Source: Carex sylvatica
Lineage: Eukaryota > Streptophyta > Magnoliopsida > Poales > Cyperaceae
Assembly (NCBI GenBank): GCA_964058845.1
Contig: CAXKVR010000130.1
Span: 46,286-110,285 of the forward strand
DNA length: 64,000 nt
Reading direction: 5' to 3'
Below, piece by piece: positions 12,814 to 23,038 of the stretch. The notes under the pieces are model-generated. The model was not told where the DNA came from. It saw nothing but the letters and a program-made list of their open reading frames with translations, and did not search any database. The translations under genes and the position numbers were made by a program. Every line of letters starts with the position of its first letter. Within the stretch, counting starts at the first letter, position 1.

Positions 12814-14061
12814 TCAACATAAATTCACAATCTTCTTTGTGGTCCCATTTTTTGTATGTTGTGGTGGAGAAATTGGAACATACACAGCACAACCAAAAAT
12901 TTTAAGATGGGATAAGTTTGGTTCTATTCCAGAGACCAACTGTAATGGAGAAAATTTATGATATGCAGTTGGTTTTAATCTAATAAGTGCAGCAGCATAT
13001 AAAATGGCATGTCCCCATGCAAAAGATAGTAGATTACATTTCATAAGTAATGGTTTAGCAATCAGTTGCAATCTTTTAATTAATGATTCAGCTAAACCAT
13101 TTTGTGTATGTACATGAACCACTGGATTTTCTACCTTAATCTCAATTGACATACAATAATCATTAAATGATTGTGATGTAAACTCTCTTGCATTATCAAG
13201 CCGAATTATCTTAATTTGATAATCCGAAAAATTTGCTATCAATTGGATTATTTGTGCTAATAGCCTAGCAAATGCAACATTTCTTGTGGCTAATAGGCAA
13301 ACATGTGACCATCGAGTTGATGCATCAATTAAAACCATAAAATATCTAAATGGTCCACATGGATGAGAAATAGGCTCACAAATATCTCTTTGAATTCTTT
13401 CTATAAATGAAGGAAATTCATTTTCAATTTTATTTTTAGATGGCCTAATTATCAGTTTTCTAAGAGAACATGTTGCACATGATAAATCTTTTGATAATAT
13501 TATTTTCAGGTCCTTTAGAGGATGTCCATTTGCATTTTCAATTATTTTTCTCATCATAATGTTACCTGGATGACCTAATCTGTCATGCCACAGAGTAAAC
13601 ATCTTTGTATCAAGTAACTTCTGGTTACTTACCATATTTGATTCTATTGGATTTATGCTTGTACAATATAATCCAAAGGATAAAGCTTCCAGCTTTTCCA
13701 ATATAATCTTCTGGCCATATTCAATAGATGTAATTTGGAGATACTCAATATTATTTTTAGTCATGATTTCAAAATGATAACTATTAGGTCGAATATCTTT
13801 AAAACTTAGTAAATTTCTTCTGGATTTACTAGAGTATAATGCATCATTTATAATTAATTTTGTTCCTTCAGGTAACAAGATACAAGCTCTTCCGGAGCCC
13901 TCAATTAAATTACTTATGCCAAAAATTATATTAACATGTGTCTTTGAAGGAGACAATAGAGAAAAATATTTCTTGCTTTTTAGTATTGTGTTTGTTGTTT
14001 CACTGTCTACTAGACATTCATCTCTAATATTTATCATAGCTCTTCTGGAGTCTCCAATCAT
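12814..14061 (-). pseudogene. Copia-1 protease and integrase (broken)
   Basis: A 415-codon open stretch contains a copia protease active-site region (LVDSETTNTIL), a GAG-pre-integrase block (LWHDRLGHPG), a Cys pair of the integrase zinc domain and catalytic-core blocks around IIRLDNAREF. The core ends early and the rest of pol continues in other frames at 12529 and below. The usual DSG/DST active-site form and the HHCC set are only partly kept. Copia family membership is clear; lineage is not assigned. Confidence 0.82.
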
Positions 14062-14339
14062 ATTATTTTTCCTTTGAACATAAAAAAAATGTATAAGATT
14101 AAATAAAAAGAAACTAATTTTATTTCATGATAAACATCGACTTACAACATATAAATAAAAACTAAACTTATTATAAAGACTAAAACAAAAGCTATTTGAT
14201 AATATTAATTTCTTGATCAACATTTTCAAAGAAGTCATAACATCTAGGTGTGTATCCATAAGCAAATCATTTGAGTAATTTTCAATGAAATTTGTTTCTA
14301 CTTCTTTTTTCCTTTTTCTTGATGGATGCTTGGTAGAGT

Positions 14340-15201
14340 TCGACTAAATGTTTAGGAGTACGACATGTACGAGACCAATGGTTTGCCATACCACATCTAT
14401 AGCAACTATTTTCAGATTTCTTAGAAGATAGTGAGTTATTTCCCTTTTCATATCTCCCCACATTATTTGCATTTGATTTAGGATTATGACAATCACGTCG
14501 CCAAACATTATTACGACCACGTCCACGACCTCTTCTGGGGCTACGACCACGTCCTCTTCCACGATCTCCTTTAAATGATGTTGTTTTCTCTTCAGGGAAT
14601 GATGTCGCATTGCTTCAGGGAATAGACTAGAACCAGTGGGTCTTGATTGATGATTTCTTGTCAGAAGCTCGTTATTTTGTTCCGCAAGAAGAAGACATGA
14701 TATCAATTCTGAATATTTTTTAAAATCACATTCTCGATATTGCTGCTGCAAGAGCAAATTCGAAGCATGAAATGTAGAGAATATTTTCTCTAGCATGTCT
14801 TCATCAGTAATCTTTTGTTCGCATAATTTTAATTTAGAAGTTATGCGAATTGCATAATTATACTCATTCACAGATTTAAAATCTTGTAACCTTAAATGAA
14901 TCCATTCATAATGAAATTTTGGGAGTACTTGTTTTTGATGGTCATATCTTTTTTTTAAATTTCTTCATAGTTCTAACAGATCTTTCACCGTTAAGTATTC
15001 AATTTTTAAATCCTCATGGAGATGATGACGGAGAAATATCATTGCTTTGGCTTTATCCTGCTGGAAGGTATTATTTTCATCTTTTATTGTTTCTCCAAGA
15101 TTATTTGCGGTAAGGTGGATCTCAGCATCGAGAGTCTATGGGAGATAATTCTTGCCCGATATATCAAGGGCAATGAACTCAAGTTTTGTAAGGTTTGCCA
15201 T
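14340..15201 (-). pseudogene. Copia-1 gag (broken)
   Basis: The likely start is the ATG at 15201, giving a UBN2/DUF4219-type capsid region. The frame is interrupted by two in-frame stops at positions where Trp is expected (consistent with G-to-A changes). The reading frame is open again at 14871-14344, then shifts. A CCHC zinc knuckle (C-x2-C-x4-H-x4-C) is readable in another frame near 14340-14400. The capsid would package the element RNA; this copy cannot. Confidence 0.75.
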
Positions 15202-15359
15202 AAGGACTACAAAAAAAAATACTACTATTATTAACTAATTTAATTTTATAATACAATTGTATATTACATATATATAACGTACTGGGTATTAGGGCTATAA
15301 AAAAATTAAAAGGTTTTATATATCAAACACAAATGCAATGTAATTAATTAGCATTTAAT

Positions 15360-15850
15360 TACTAATTAGCATACAAGAACTTCTGGTTCTTTTAGGATGT
15401 AATTTCACCTTTGTGAATCTATTAATGACGTAATTTACAGGTGCATATATTTATTTATTTGAAAAAAAACGATTAAGGACAAAAGAAAATGATTTACAAG
15501 TGCATAAAATAAAAATAAAAATAAAATGATTGAAGAAAAGAATCTTAATAACTTCAGGTTATTAAGAGAATTAAGTATTGGAGACATTTTATTTATTTAA
15601 TAACTTCCAGTTATCATAAATATAAATAACTTCTAGTTGTTAAGTAAAATAAAAATATTTAGTGGCATACAATATTTTCTAGTTATTATATTTTATATGA
15701 TAATTTTTGGTTCATATAAGAACTTCTGATTCTTTTTATGTTTTTGGCTACGAACTTCATGTTCTCTTATATAAAAGATTATGATTAAGAACTTCAGGTT
15801 CTCTTAGAAAAAGTTTCTAGCTATAGTATGTACAAAAGCTTCTGGCCATT
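15360..15850. repeat. Leader region with repeated AACTTCTGGTT-like motif
   Basis: Between the gag start and the 5' LTR of Copia-1 there are about ten variants of AACTTCTGGTT / AACTTCAGGTT / AACTTCCAGTT / AACTTCTAGTT, spaced 20-70 bp apart in one orientation. The region is AT-rich and without coding capacity. It occupies the untranslated leader of the element; a role in RNA packaging or transcription is only a guess. Confidence 0.6.
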
Positions 15851-16091
15851 ATCATGTACTTGCTTTATCATTCTCTTCAAGGAATGAAAATATTGCTCTC
15901 ATTCAATATAAAATAAGAAAATTTCATCTAAGAAATAAAAATTATTACTAACAGTAAGGTTCTGAAATGTAATCTAAAGAGTACCTTCTTCTTGAGAAAA
16001 TCGTATTGCTATTTGACTATAGCGAACTCGTGCTTCTATTGAAAACGAAATCCCGCCGTAACTTGACTAGAGCAAACTCGTGCTAATAATG

Positions 16092-16308
16092 TATTATAAA
16101 ACAAAACAGAAAAAACTAGAGAGAGGCTAAATCTTATTTCTATATTATATCTCCATCTCAATATATATTTAAACCTCTTACAAAACCCTTATTTATAGTC
16201 TAGAGAAAACAAATGAAAAGCCATACAATTAATAAGAGAGTTAATACAAAAATTAAATCTAGGAGAAGGTGGAGAAAGTGAAATGTCTACTGTTATTATT
16301 TCATAACA
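16092..16308 (-). repeat. 5' LTR of Copia-1
   Basis: 217 bp, the partner of 10140-10357, with the same ends and the TTAAG target duplication immediately to its right. Confidence 0.85.
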
Positions 16309-16325
16309 TTAAGTTATTTATAAAT

Positions 16326-17228
16326 GAGGAGGGTTTAAATGTCTCCATTTTTGTGCCTCCATCATGCCTCCATTTTCTAAATTTTTAATAAAAAATTTAA
16401 AACTTAAAAAGGGTTCAAATGCCTCCATTTTTGTGCTTCCATCATGCCTCCATTTTTAAAAACTTTAATAACTCAAATTTAAAACTTAAAAGTTAAAATA
16501 AGACCGTTGGATATGATTTATATATCATTTTATTTATGCACGTGTAAAAAATTATAATATTTCGACTTTGTTTTGGTTGTCATCAAGAGCTTGTATAAAT
16601 GTACTAATGTGGATAATTTTTAGACGTTGATTTTTCAAATGATTGATTCACATAAAATCGAAATGTGATATTTTTTTTGAGGGTTCAAATGCACTATTAT
16701 TTTGATGCTCCAATATGCTCCACATAGACTACATCATTTATCTCTATTTTTAAAGTCCGAACAATTGATCCGAACCGCTCAACATGATCTTCATAATAAA
16801 ATATACTTGGAGACCAAATTTTAGAATTTTTTAGAATTTTTTACTATTTTTTAAGATAGATACAAAATCATTTTTTAAGGAGATTTTGGACCATCCGATA
16901 AAGTCATATTGCACCTATCTAAAAAAATAGTAAAAAAATTCTAAAAAATATAAAATTTGGTCTCCAAGCATATTTTATTGTGAAGATCATCTTGAGTGGT
17001 TCGGATCGACTGTTTGGACTTTGAAAATAGAGATAAATGACGTGGAGCATATTGGAGCACCAAAATGATGGTGCATTTGAACCCTCCTCTATTTTTTTTA
17101 TGAGCACATAGAGAAAATATCATAGATCACATCTAACGGTTTTATTTTGATGTTTATGATTTAAATTTTGATTTATTAACACTTGTAAAAATGGAGGCAT
17201 AAAAAATAGAGGCATTTGAATACCCCTC
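16326..17228. mobile_element. Mutator-like MITE inserted in the LTR of Copia-2
   Basis: Ends GAGGAGGGTTTAAATG and CATTTGAATACCCCTC are inverted repeats. An exact 9-bp target duplication TTTATAAAT flanks it (16317-16325 and 17229-17237), the Mutator-type size. The 3' LTR of Copia-2 lacks this insert. A second copy of the end motif (GGGTTCAAATGCCTCC) near 16409 suggests internal duplication of the terminus. It contains a further MITE at 16679-17089. Confidence 0.82.
16679..17089. mobile_element. MITE nested inside the MULE MITE
   Basis: Ends GAGGGTTCAAATGCA and TGCATTTGAACCCTC are inverted repeats, followed inward by arms of about 190 bp that fold back on each other (for example GAGACCAAATTTTA near 16812 and AAATTTGGTCTCCAAG near 16953). 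Flanks carry an ATTTTTTTT 9-bp duplication, though low complexity weakens it. Termini match the outer element, so this is the same family inserted in itself. Related arms recur near 30240-30500 and 55740-55985. Confidence 0.75.
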
Positions 17229-17405
17229 TTTATAAATATAGAAAGATAACGGTAACGTGTACCATCATTACTAGAATATAAAATAGTACCAACGGCTAGT
17301 TTTAAGCCTTGGAGTTATAAATAAGAAATCTTATAATAAGAAAAACACAACTTTGCAATATATTCTCTCTCCTCATTTTTACTTTACTTTCTCTTAAATT
17401 CAACA

Positions 17406-17417
17406 TGGTATTAGAGC
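17406..17417 (+). other. Primer-binding site of Copia-2
   Basis: TGGTATTAGAGC directly follows the LTR end TTCAACA. It matches the plant initiator tRNA-Met primer site common in copia elements with one change from TGGTATCAGAGC. Confidence 0.8.
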
Positions 17418-17514
17418 AATAGATCTGAAAAAAAATATCGCACAAGTGCCACATAACCAGCGAAGCTAGTCGGTACCAGTGAGAATCACAACACAAAATT
17501 CAGCAAAAAATAAA

Positions 17515-18260
17515 ATGACTCAAGAAGGGCAACTCAAGCTAACAAACACCTTGCTCAATGGCCAAAATTATTTGTCATGGGTAAAAGCAGCATCTAGGGC
17601 TTTAAGTGGTTGAGAGTTGTTAGAATACATCACCGGCAAGACTAAAGAGCCAAAAGCAATAGATCCAAAAAATAAGACCGAAATCGAAACAAAGGCAGCA
17701 AAAAATTGGAGAACAAAAAATGATGGAATCATAATCTTGCTCATGTTGTCAAAGGAGCCAACTGTAGCCAACCTCTTCATGACGGTTGATACGGCGTATG
17801 AGTTGTGGGAAGCTGTAAAAGCCATATATAGACAACAAAATATTTTTTTCCACGTCTATCAACTCATGCAAGAAATCCAACAAGAAAAACAAGGATCAAG
17901 AAGTAATACCAAGCACCTTGGTGCTCTTAAAAAGAAAAAGGGTACTTATCGACAGCTGACTACAGATCTGACCACACTCCAAAGATGAAGAGGATGATAT
18001 ATTTCAATACCTCTCCCGGGCTAAATTCGAGCTATGAAGCGGTACTAAGGTTTAAAATCATGAGGAAAGTAGGAGATCTGTCATGGGTGGTCCACAGATC
18101 AAAAAGTTTGAGGAACACGAGGCTCATGGTCTAGCTATAAGAAACCCCAATTTTAATCAAAATCGAGCAAATCAAACCAAAATCGAAAAATATAATCACT
18201 ATAAAAAAAAAAGAGGGTCACACTCAATATCAGTGTTGGTTTCTCTATCCTCAAGTCAAA
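17515..18260 (+). pseudogene. Copia-2 gag (broken)
   Basis: Begins with ATG at 17515 in a region matching the copia gag N-terminus (TNTLLNGQNYLSWVKAA). One in-frame TGA occurs at about 17611, then the frame is open to 17988. The zinc knuckle near 18195-18240 is degenerate: Cys codons have become Tyr codons and the frame is shifted. No functional capsid can be made. Confidence 0.75.
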
Positions 18261-18299
18261 AAAAAATTAGAGGGGCGGAGAAGGGAGGAGATGGGCAAA

Positions 18300-18610
18300 A
18301 TCGAAGAAGATACAGTGAAAAAAATAGATCTTACACTCTTTCAAATGAAGGGGATGGGTTCAATAGATTAATGGATCTGAATCAATTCGAATTGGGACCT
18401 TACATGCATCCTGGCGGATTCAGCAACATCACTAGCGGACCCGTTACTCCATGCAGACCCGTTATGGGTTTTGTCGGACCCAACAACACAGTATGTGTTG
18501 GAGCCAGACCCGCTAACAACAATTTTGGCGCTGGAGAAGGGCTGGTCGCTGGCGGGTTGATCCATCCCTTTGGCGCTGGCAGGTCATTAAACGGGTCAAG
18601 AGGTGGTTTT
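18300..18610 (+). other. Unplaced Gly/Asn/Pro-rich segment inside Copia-2
   Basis: Between the gag remnant and the integrase remnant, where protease and the integrase zinc domain are expected, lies a more GC-rich open stretch rich in Gly, Asn and Pro with no copia motif I recognise. It may be captured host sequence or a rapidly evolving spacer. It replaces roughly 900 bp of expected pol. Confidence 0.4.
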
Positions 18611-18639
18611 GGGTCTGGGAATCAAGTGCAACATATTAT

Positions 18640-20800
18640 GGAGAAGCTTTTTGCGCTACTTGGTTATGAAGTGTTTGAATATTTTTTTTGAATTTCTATT
18701 TCTTATAGAAACTCAATTTAATGTCAAACTCAAAATTTTTAGATCGGATAATGAAACCGAATTTATAAACAAAAAAATTTCAAGCCTTTGTAGAGAAAAA
18801 TACATCATACATCAAACAACTTGTATAAATACTCTTGAACAAAACGAAGTATCGAAAAGAAAAAATAGGCATTTTTAAATGACACGAACTTTATTATTTC
18901 AAAATAATATTCCTAAAATTTATTGGTCAAATCACGAATGCCCTACTTTGTGCCACACATTTAATTAATATATTGCCAAGTATCAGTTTATATAATAAAA
19001 GTTCATTATAAATTCTCTACCAACAAAAATGTTATAAATTATCATTTAAGAATATTTGGTTGCACAAGTTTTGTGCACATAAAAAAAAAAAAAAACTTAA
19101 TTTTGTGTCACAAAAAGCTATTTTTCTATGATACTCATATTACAAATAGGGTTATAAGTATTACGATCCAATTAATAAAAAAAATATATCTTTTTAGAAA
19201 TGTCACATTTTTTGAAGATGAGCCATACTTCAAAGAAAAAGTATTTGACCAAACAAATACAAACAACAAAGTTCACCACACTGTAATGCCTCACATAGAT
19301 GACTTAAATTTTGCATCAACCAATATTCATGAAAATGAAGTTAGTGAAATTAACAATAACACAAGTGAAGGTGTAATGCAAAATAACTTAGAGGTTAGAA
19401 GGTCACATAGGATACCAATACCATCAACTATACTTAAAGATTATGTGACCTAAACGGTTCAATACCCAATAGAAAATTTGATTTCTTATGACAAAATTTC
19501 ACCCTAATATCATGCATTTCTCACTTGTGTTGAAAATAAATTAGAACCAAACAATTATCAAGACGTCATTGGAAATCCAATTTGGTGCAAAGCCATGAAA
19601 GAGAAGCTTAGTGCTTTGGAACAAAATGAAACTTGAAAAATTGTCCTCTAACCAAAATATCAAAACCCAGTTGGGTGTAAATTGGTATATAAAATCAATT
19701 ATAATATTGATGGTACCATAGAACGGTATAAAGCAAGACTAGTTGTCAAAGGGTTTACTAAAACCTATGGAATACATTATAATGAAACATTTGCACCGAT
19801 GATAAAAATGAATACCGTTGAAATTTTATTCTCCATTGCGGTAAACAATGATTGCGACATTTATCAAATGAATGTTAAAAATGATTTCATTCAAGGAACA
19901 CTTGAAGATGAGGTCTATATGACATTACCACCCGGTCATAAATTGTAACTTGATTTGTAAGCTAAATAAATCAATTTACAAATTGAAGTAATCTCTAAAG
20001 GCATGGTATGGCAACTTATCTCTTATTTAATTTTTTACAATTTTAAAATTAGTAGTTCCGACCATTCTCTATTTACCAATTGTGATGGAACCAATACAAC
20101 CCTAATTCTAGTGTATGTAGATGACATTATAGTTACCGAAAATAATTTAGAACATATCAAAAGAATCAAAAGACAACTAAAAGAAAATTGATCTACCTAA
20201 CGGTTACCCTCCGGATATATCTTTTTCCGTAAGTTAAATTAGCATGTTCATGCACTCACCTAGAACACCACATTTATAAGCTATAAATAGAATTTTGAGA
20301 TATCTAAAAGTGAATCCCGGAAAGGGCATTTTTATGAAAAATAATAATTCTAACAATATATGTGGCTATTCTGATGCAGATTAGGCTGGAAGCTTCGATA
20401 GAAAATCGACAATAAGCTTTTGTACATTTGTAGGCGAAAATTTAGTCACATGAAAAAGCAAGAAATAAAATATTGTGGTACGATGAAGTACCGAAACGGA
20501 GTATCGTGCCATGGCATCAACTGAAATGAATTAACTTGGATTAAACAACTCTTATCGGACATGGGGTTTAGAACTCAAGGACCTACGAAAATATTTTGCG
20601 ATAACAACTCGGCATGACAGATAGCATCAAATCTCGTGTTTCATGAGCGAACGAAACATATAGAAGTATATTGACACTTCATTAGAGAGAAAGTTCAAGC
20701 AAAAGAAATAGAAACACCGTATGTTAAAAGTGAATATCAACTTGCGGATATCTTCACCAAAGACTTAGACCCAAATCCATGTGAGAGAATTACGAGCAAT
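18640..20800 (+). pseudogene. Copia-2 pol remnant: integrase core, reverse transcriptase, RNase H
   Basis: Integrase core is seen at about 18650-18880 (IFRSDNETEF block). Reverse transcriptase begins at 19682 (ARLVVKGF and DIYQMNVKND blocks) and continues at 20003-20191 with the catalytic YVDD. RNase H follows at about 20340-20700, with Trp codons changed to stops (TAG at about 20382, TGA at about 20451). Many further stops and shifts. The pattern of G-to-A and C-to-T changes suits decay of a methylated element. Confidence 0.8.
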
Positions 20801-20841
20801 CTAAGATTGTATGATATATACATTCCTAGTTTGAACGGAAG

Positions 20842-21045
20842 TGTTAAAATATAGAAATAGGAATTAAGTTATTTACAAATATAGAAAGATAACGGTAACG
20901 TGTACCGTTGTTACTAGAATATAAAATAGTACCAACAACTAGTTTTAAGCCTTAGAAATATAAAAAATCTTATAATAAAAAAATATATAACTTTACAATA
21001 TATTCTCTCTCCTTATTTTTACTTTACTGTCTCTTAAATTCAACA
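20842..21045 (+). repeat. 3' LTR of Copia-2
   Basis: Uninterrupted 204-bp LTR (TGTTAAAATATAG to TTCAACA). It is the intact reference for the three-way split 5' LTR at 10113-17405. Confidence 0.85.
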
Positions 21046-22780
21046 CAAGTCTTGATCAAGAAGCCGTGTGAAATTCTTGGAAAAGCTTAAAACTATGGTA
21101 ATATCTCTCTTCTTTTTTTATGCAACTGCTGTTTACCTTAAAAATGTTAATCTAGCAAAAGCTTAGTTATTATTTTCACAGCATCATATCTCAGAATCAT
21201 TTACTGGAGTTTATGTTCTTTATCCATGGACAGTAATGTCTGATGTTATGATCGGGTAATATATTAAGATGTATATATCTGTCAATGGGGCACTCTGTGG
21301 TGTGATTTACCAATTTTGACACTACTATGGTAATCAGCAGTTAGTGAATGGTGCAGAAAGTTGTCGGTTGCATCACTGAAAGTATAAGTATAAGTGTTGA
21401 GTCATATTTGTAACTTTTTCGGTTTGATTACTAGGTCGATTTCAATTAAGCTAAAAAAGTGACTAACTAGTGGTCATCATCTTTTGGGGATCTTTCAATT
21501 AGCTGATGTTAACGTGCATAATGATTCAACAAAACAGGATAGGTTGATGATGTACTACTTGGTCCCCTCAATTATGAAAATTTTGAGGTGGCCTTAGTAG
21601 AAAAAAAAAAAAGGAAAATAAAAAAATTGAAATGCTTAGGCGCGCCATTACGCTGCAATTCAACGATATCCCTATACACTTTAGACGATTAATTAATCGA
21701 TTGCATTAATATTAATCGTGCAGAAATGAGAAAGGTTCCTCATCAAAATATGCAGGTATCTTTTGTTTCGTCAATAACTGGAGAAAATTGGCTCGATATT
21801 TGCTATTGTTCTATTCACATATAGAAGATGGAACTTAATTTTCATGTTCCATTCTTTTAATCGAAGATAAATGGATCAGATCGAACTATGGATGTTTTCC
21901 TTTTTAAAAAGGTTTTAATGTGATCTACTCCGCTTTGGTATCCGGATATAAATAAAGAAAAATCCTTTTCTATCCAATGGGGATGTTAAAACGCAAACCA
22001 AATTCTGGAGCATTTTTTTGGACTGTTAAAACGACAACGAAGATATGAAGATATCGCATGAAGCCATGAACCTCATCGGATAGGACGACCGTACAGCTAT
22101 CTCAAAGTGCAACATCTGTACAACCGATGAAACGATGAGCATTTATTTCTTTTCTTTTTCTTGTACTGAACTGAGTTCCCCTCGGATATGCACTTTCTTA
22201 AAAGAAGCTTTATCTTCCTTTCTGTTTAGGAATGTTTGGTGGATTGTGACTTATGTGTCATGCCTTTACGAGTTTTCGGCATTATAAATTCATAATTCAT
22301 ACGTGTATACCAGTAGTAGGTCGGTCATCCGTGCACCATCTGCTCCGGGCTCATGCCAATGCCACATCTCCAACAATTTTTCGAGATGTGATCTGGTTGA
22401 TAACCAAGTGGCAAAGAAGACATCTTTTGCAGAAACAATAATCAGCGCTGGAATTTGGCTGCACATGAAAATTAATTGTATTTTTTTTTTTTGTAAGCAG
22501 AAGCGGCGCGTATACTGCCAGATCTATACGATCTCTCATCAGTTGTCCTTGTCACGGATGGATGCCAAGTCCATTTGGAAATTTGTGACGGGTTATTATT
22601 TTTTCGGAAATTATGAAATAGTCGAAAGAGATGTAGATTGTGTTCTTGAATCATATTAAAAGTGACATGAACAATGAAATGCAAAAGGTTGCGGGTACGA
22701 GTGGAATAAGAGCATTTATTTATTAAACAAGTAGAACTATAATCAGTCGTGTAAGAACCACGGAAATACCATAGTAGAAA
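21046..22780. other. Intergenic between the copia block and glutamine synthetase
   Basis: No credible coding frame; small overlapping frames at 22253-22843 lie on both strands without family resemblance. The left end may contain displaced 3' flank of the OMA1-like gene. An isolated GGCGCGCC near 21637 is the only GC-rich spot. Confidence 0.5.
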
Positions 22781-22799
22781 CAACATTACTGTCTGACAA

Positions 22800-22805
22800 T
22801 TTATT
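22800..22805 (-). terminator. Poly(A) signal of glutamine synthetase
   Basis: AATAAA on the minus strand, about 235 nt after the stop codon, in a T-rich 3' UTR. Cleavage would fall near 22780. Confidence 0.5.
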
Positions 22806-23038
22806 GAAGAATACAGTAGAAACCAACAGAGGGAAACAATCAACTATGTGAAATATTAATTGATTCCAAACTCCACTTTGCCCAAACAAGACAGTAACTA
22901 ATAAATACTACTTTGAGCCAGAGAGAGAACACAAATGCCAAGGCTCACCAAATTGACAAAACCCCAACACAGTAAAACCACCCAACAACTCAAATCAAAT
23001 CAAATCCCCACAGAGAAGCGACTCAAACTTGACAATTT

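Larger units (their letters stand above)
10140..16308 (-). mobile_element. Copia-1: Ty1/copia retrotransposon inserted in the LTR of Copia-2
   Basis: Minus-strand copia of 6169 bp bounded by LTRs 10140-10357 and 16092-16308, with an exact target duplication TTAAG (10135-10139 and 16309-16313). The 3' LTR of Copia-2 reads straight through the empty site (GGAATTAAGTTATTTA at 20870-20885), which proves the insertion point. On the minus strand the order is gag, protease, integrase, reverse transcriptase, RNase H, which is copia order. Several frameshifts and stops make it non-autonomous. The two LTRs differ at roughly a dozen sites by eye, so it is moderately old. The sequence next to the 5' LTR does not match the usual tRNA-Met primer site. 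Confidence 0.9.
10113..21045 (+). mobile_element. Copia-2: decayed Ty1/copia retrotransposon hosting nested insertions
   Basis: A plus-strand copia. The 5' LTR begins TGTTAAAATATAG at 10113, is broken by Copia-1 (10140-16308) and by a MULE MITE (16326-17228), and ends TTCAACA at 17405. The 3' LTR is 20842-21045 (204 bp). The flanks GAAGT (10108-10112) and CAAGT (21046-21050) are a 5-bp target duplication with one mismatch. A tRNA-Met-type primer site TGGTATTAGAGC follows the 5' LTR. Gag and pol are recognisable but broken by many stops, and the protease region is missing or replaced. Removing the inserts leaves an element of roughly 3.8 kb, shorter than a complete copia. Confidence 0.88.

Noticed and set aside
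22253..22843. Overlapping frames of 62-123 codons downstream of glutamine synthetase
   Set aside because: Present on both strands with no domain; partly covers the 3' flank of GS1.
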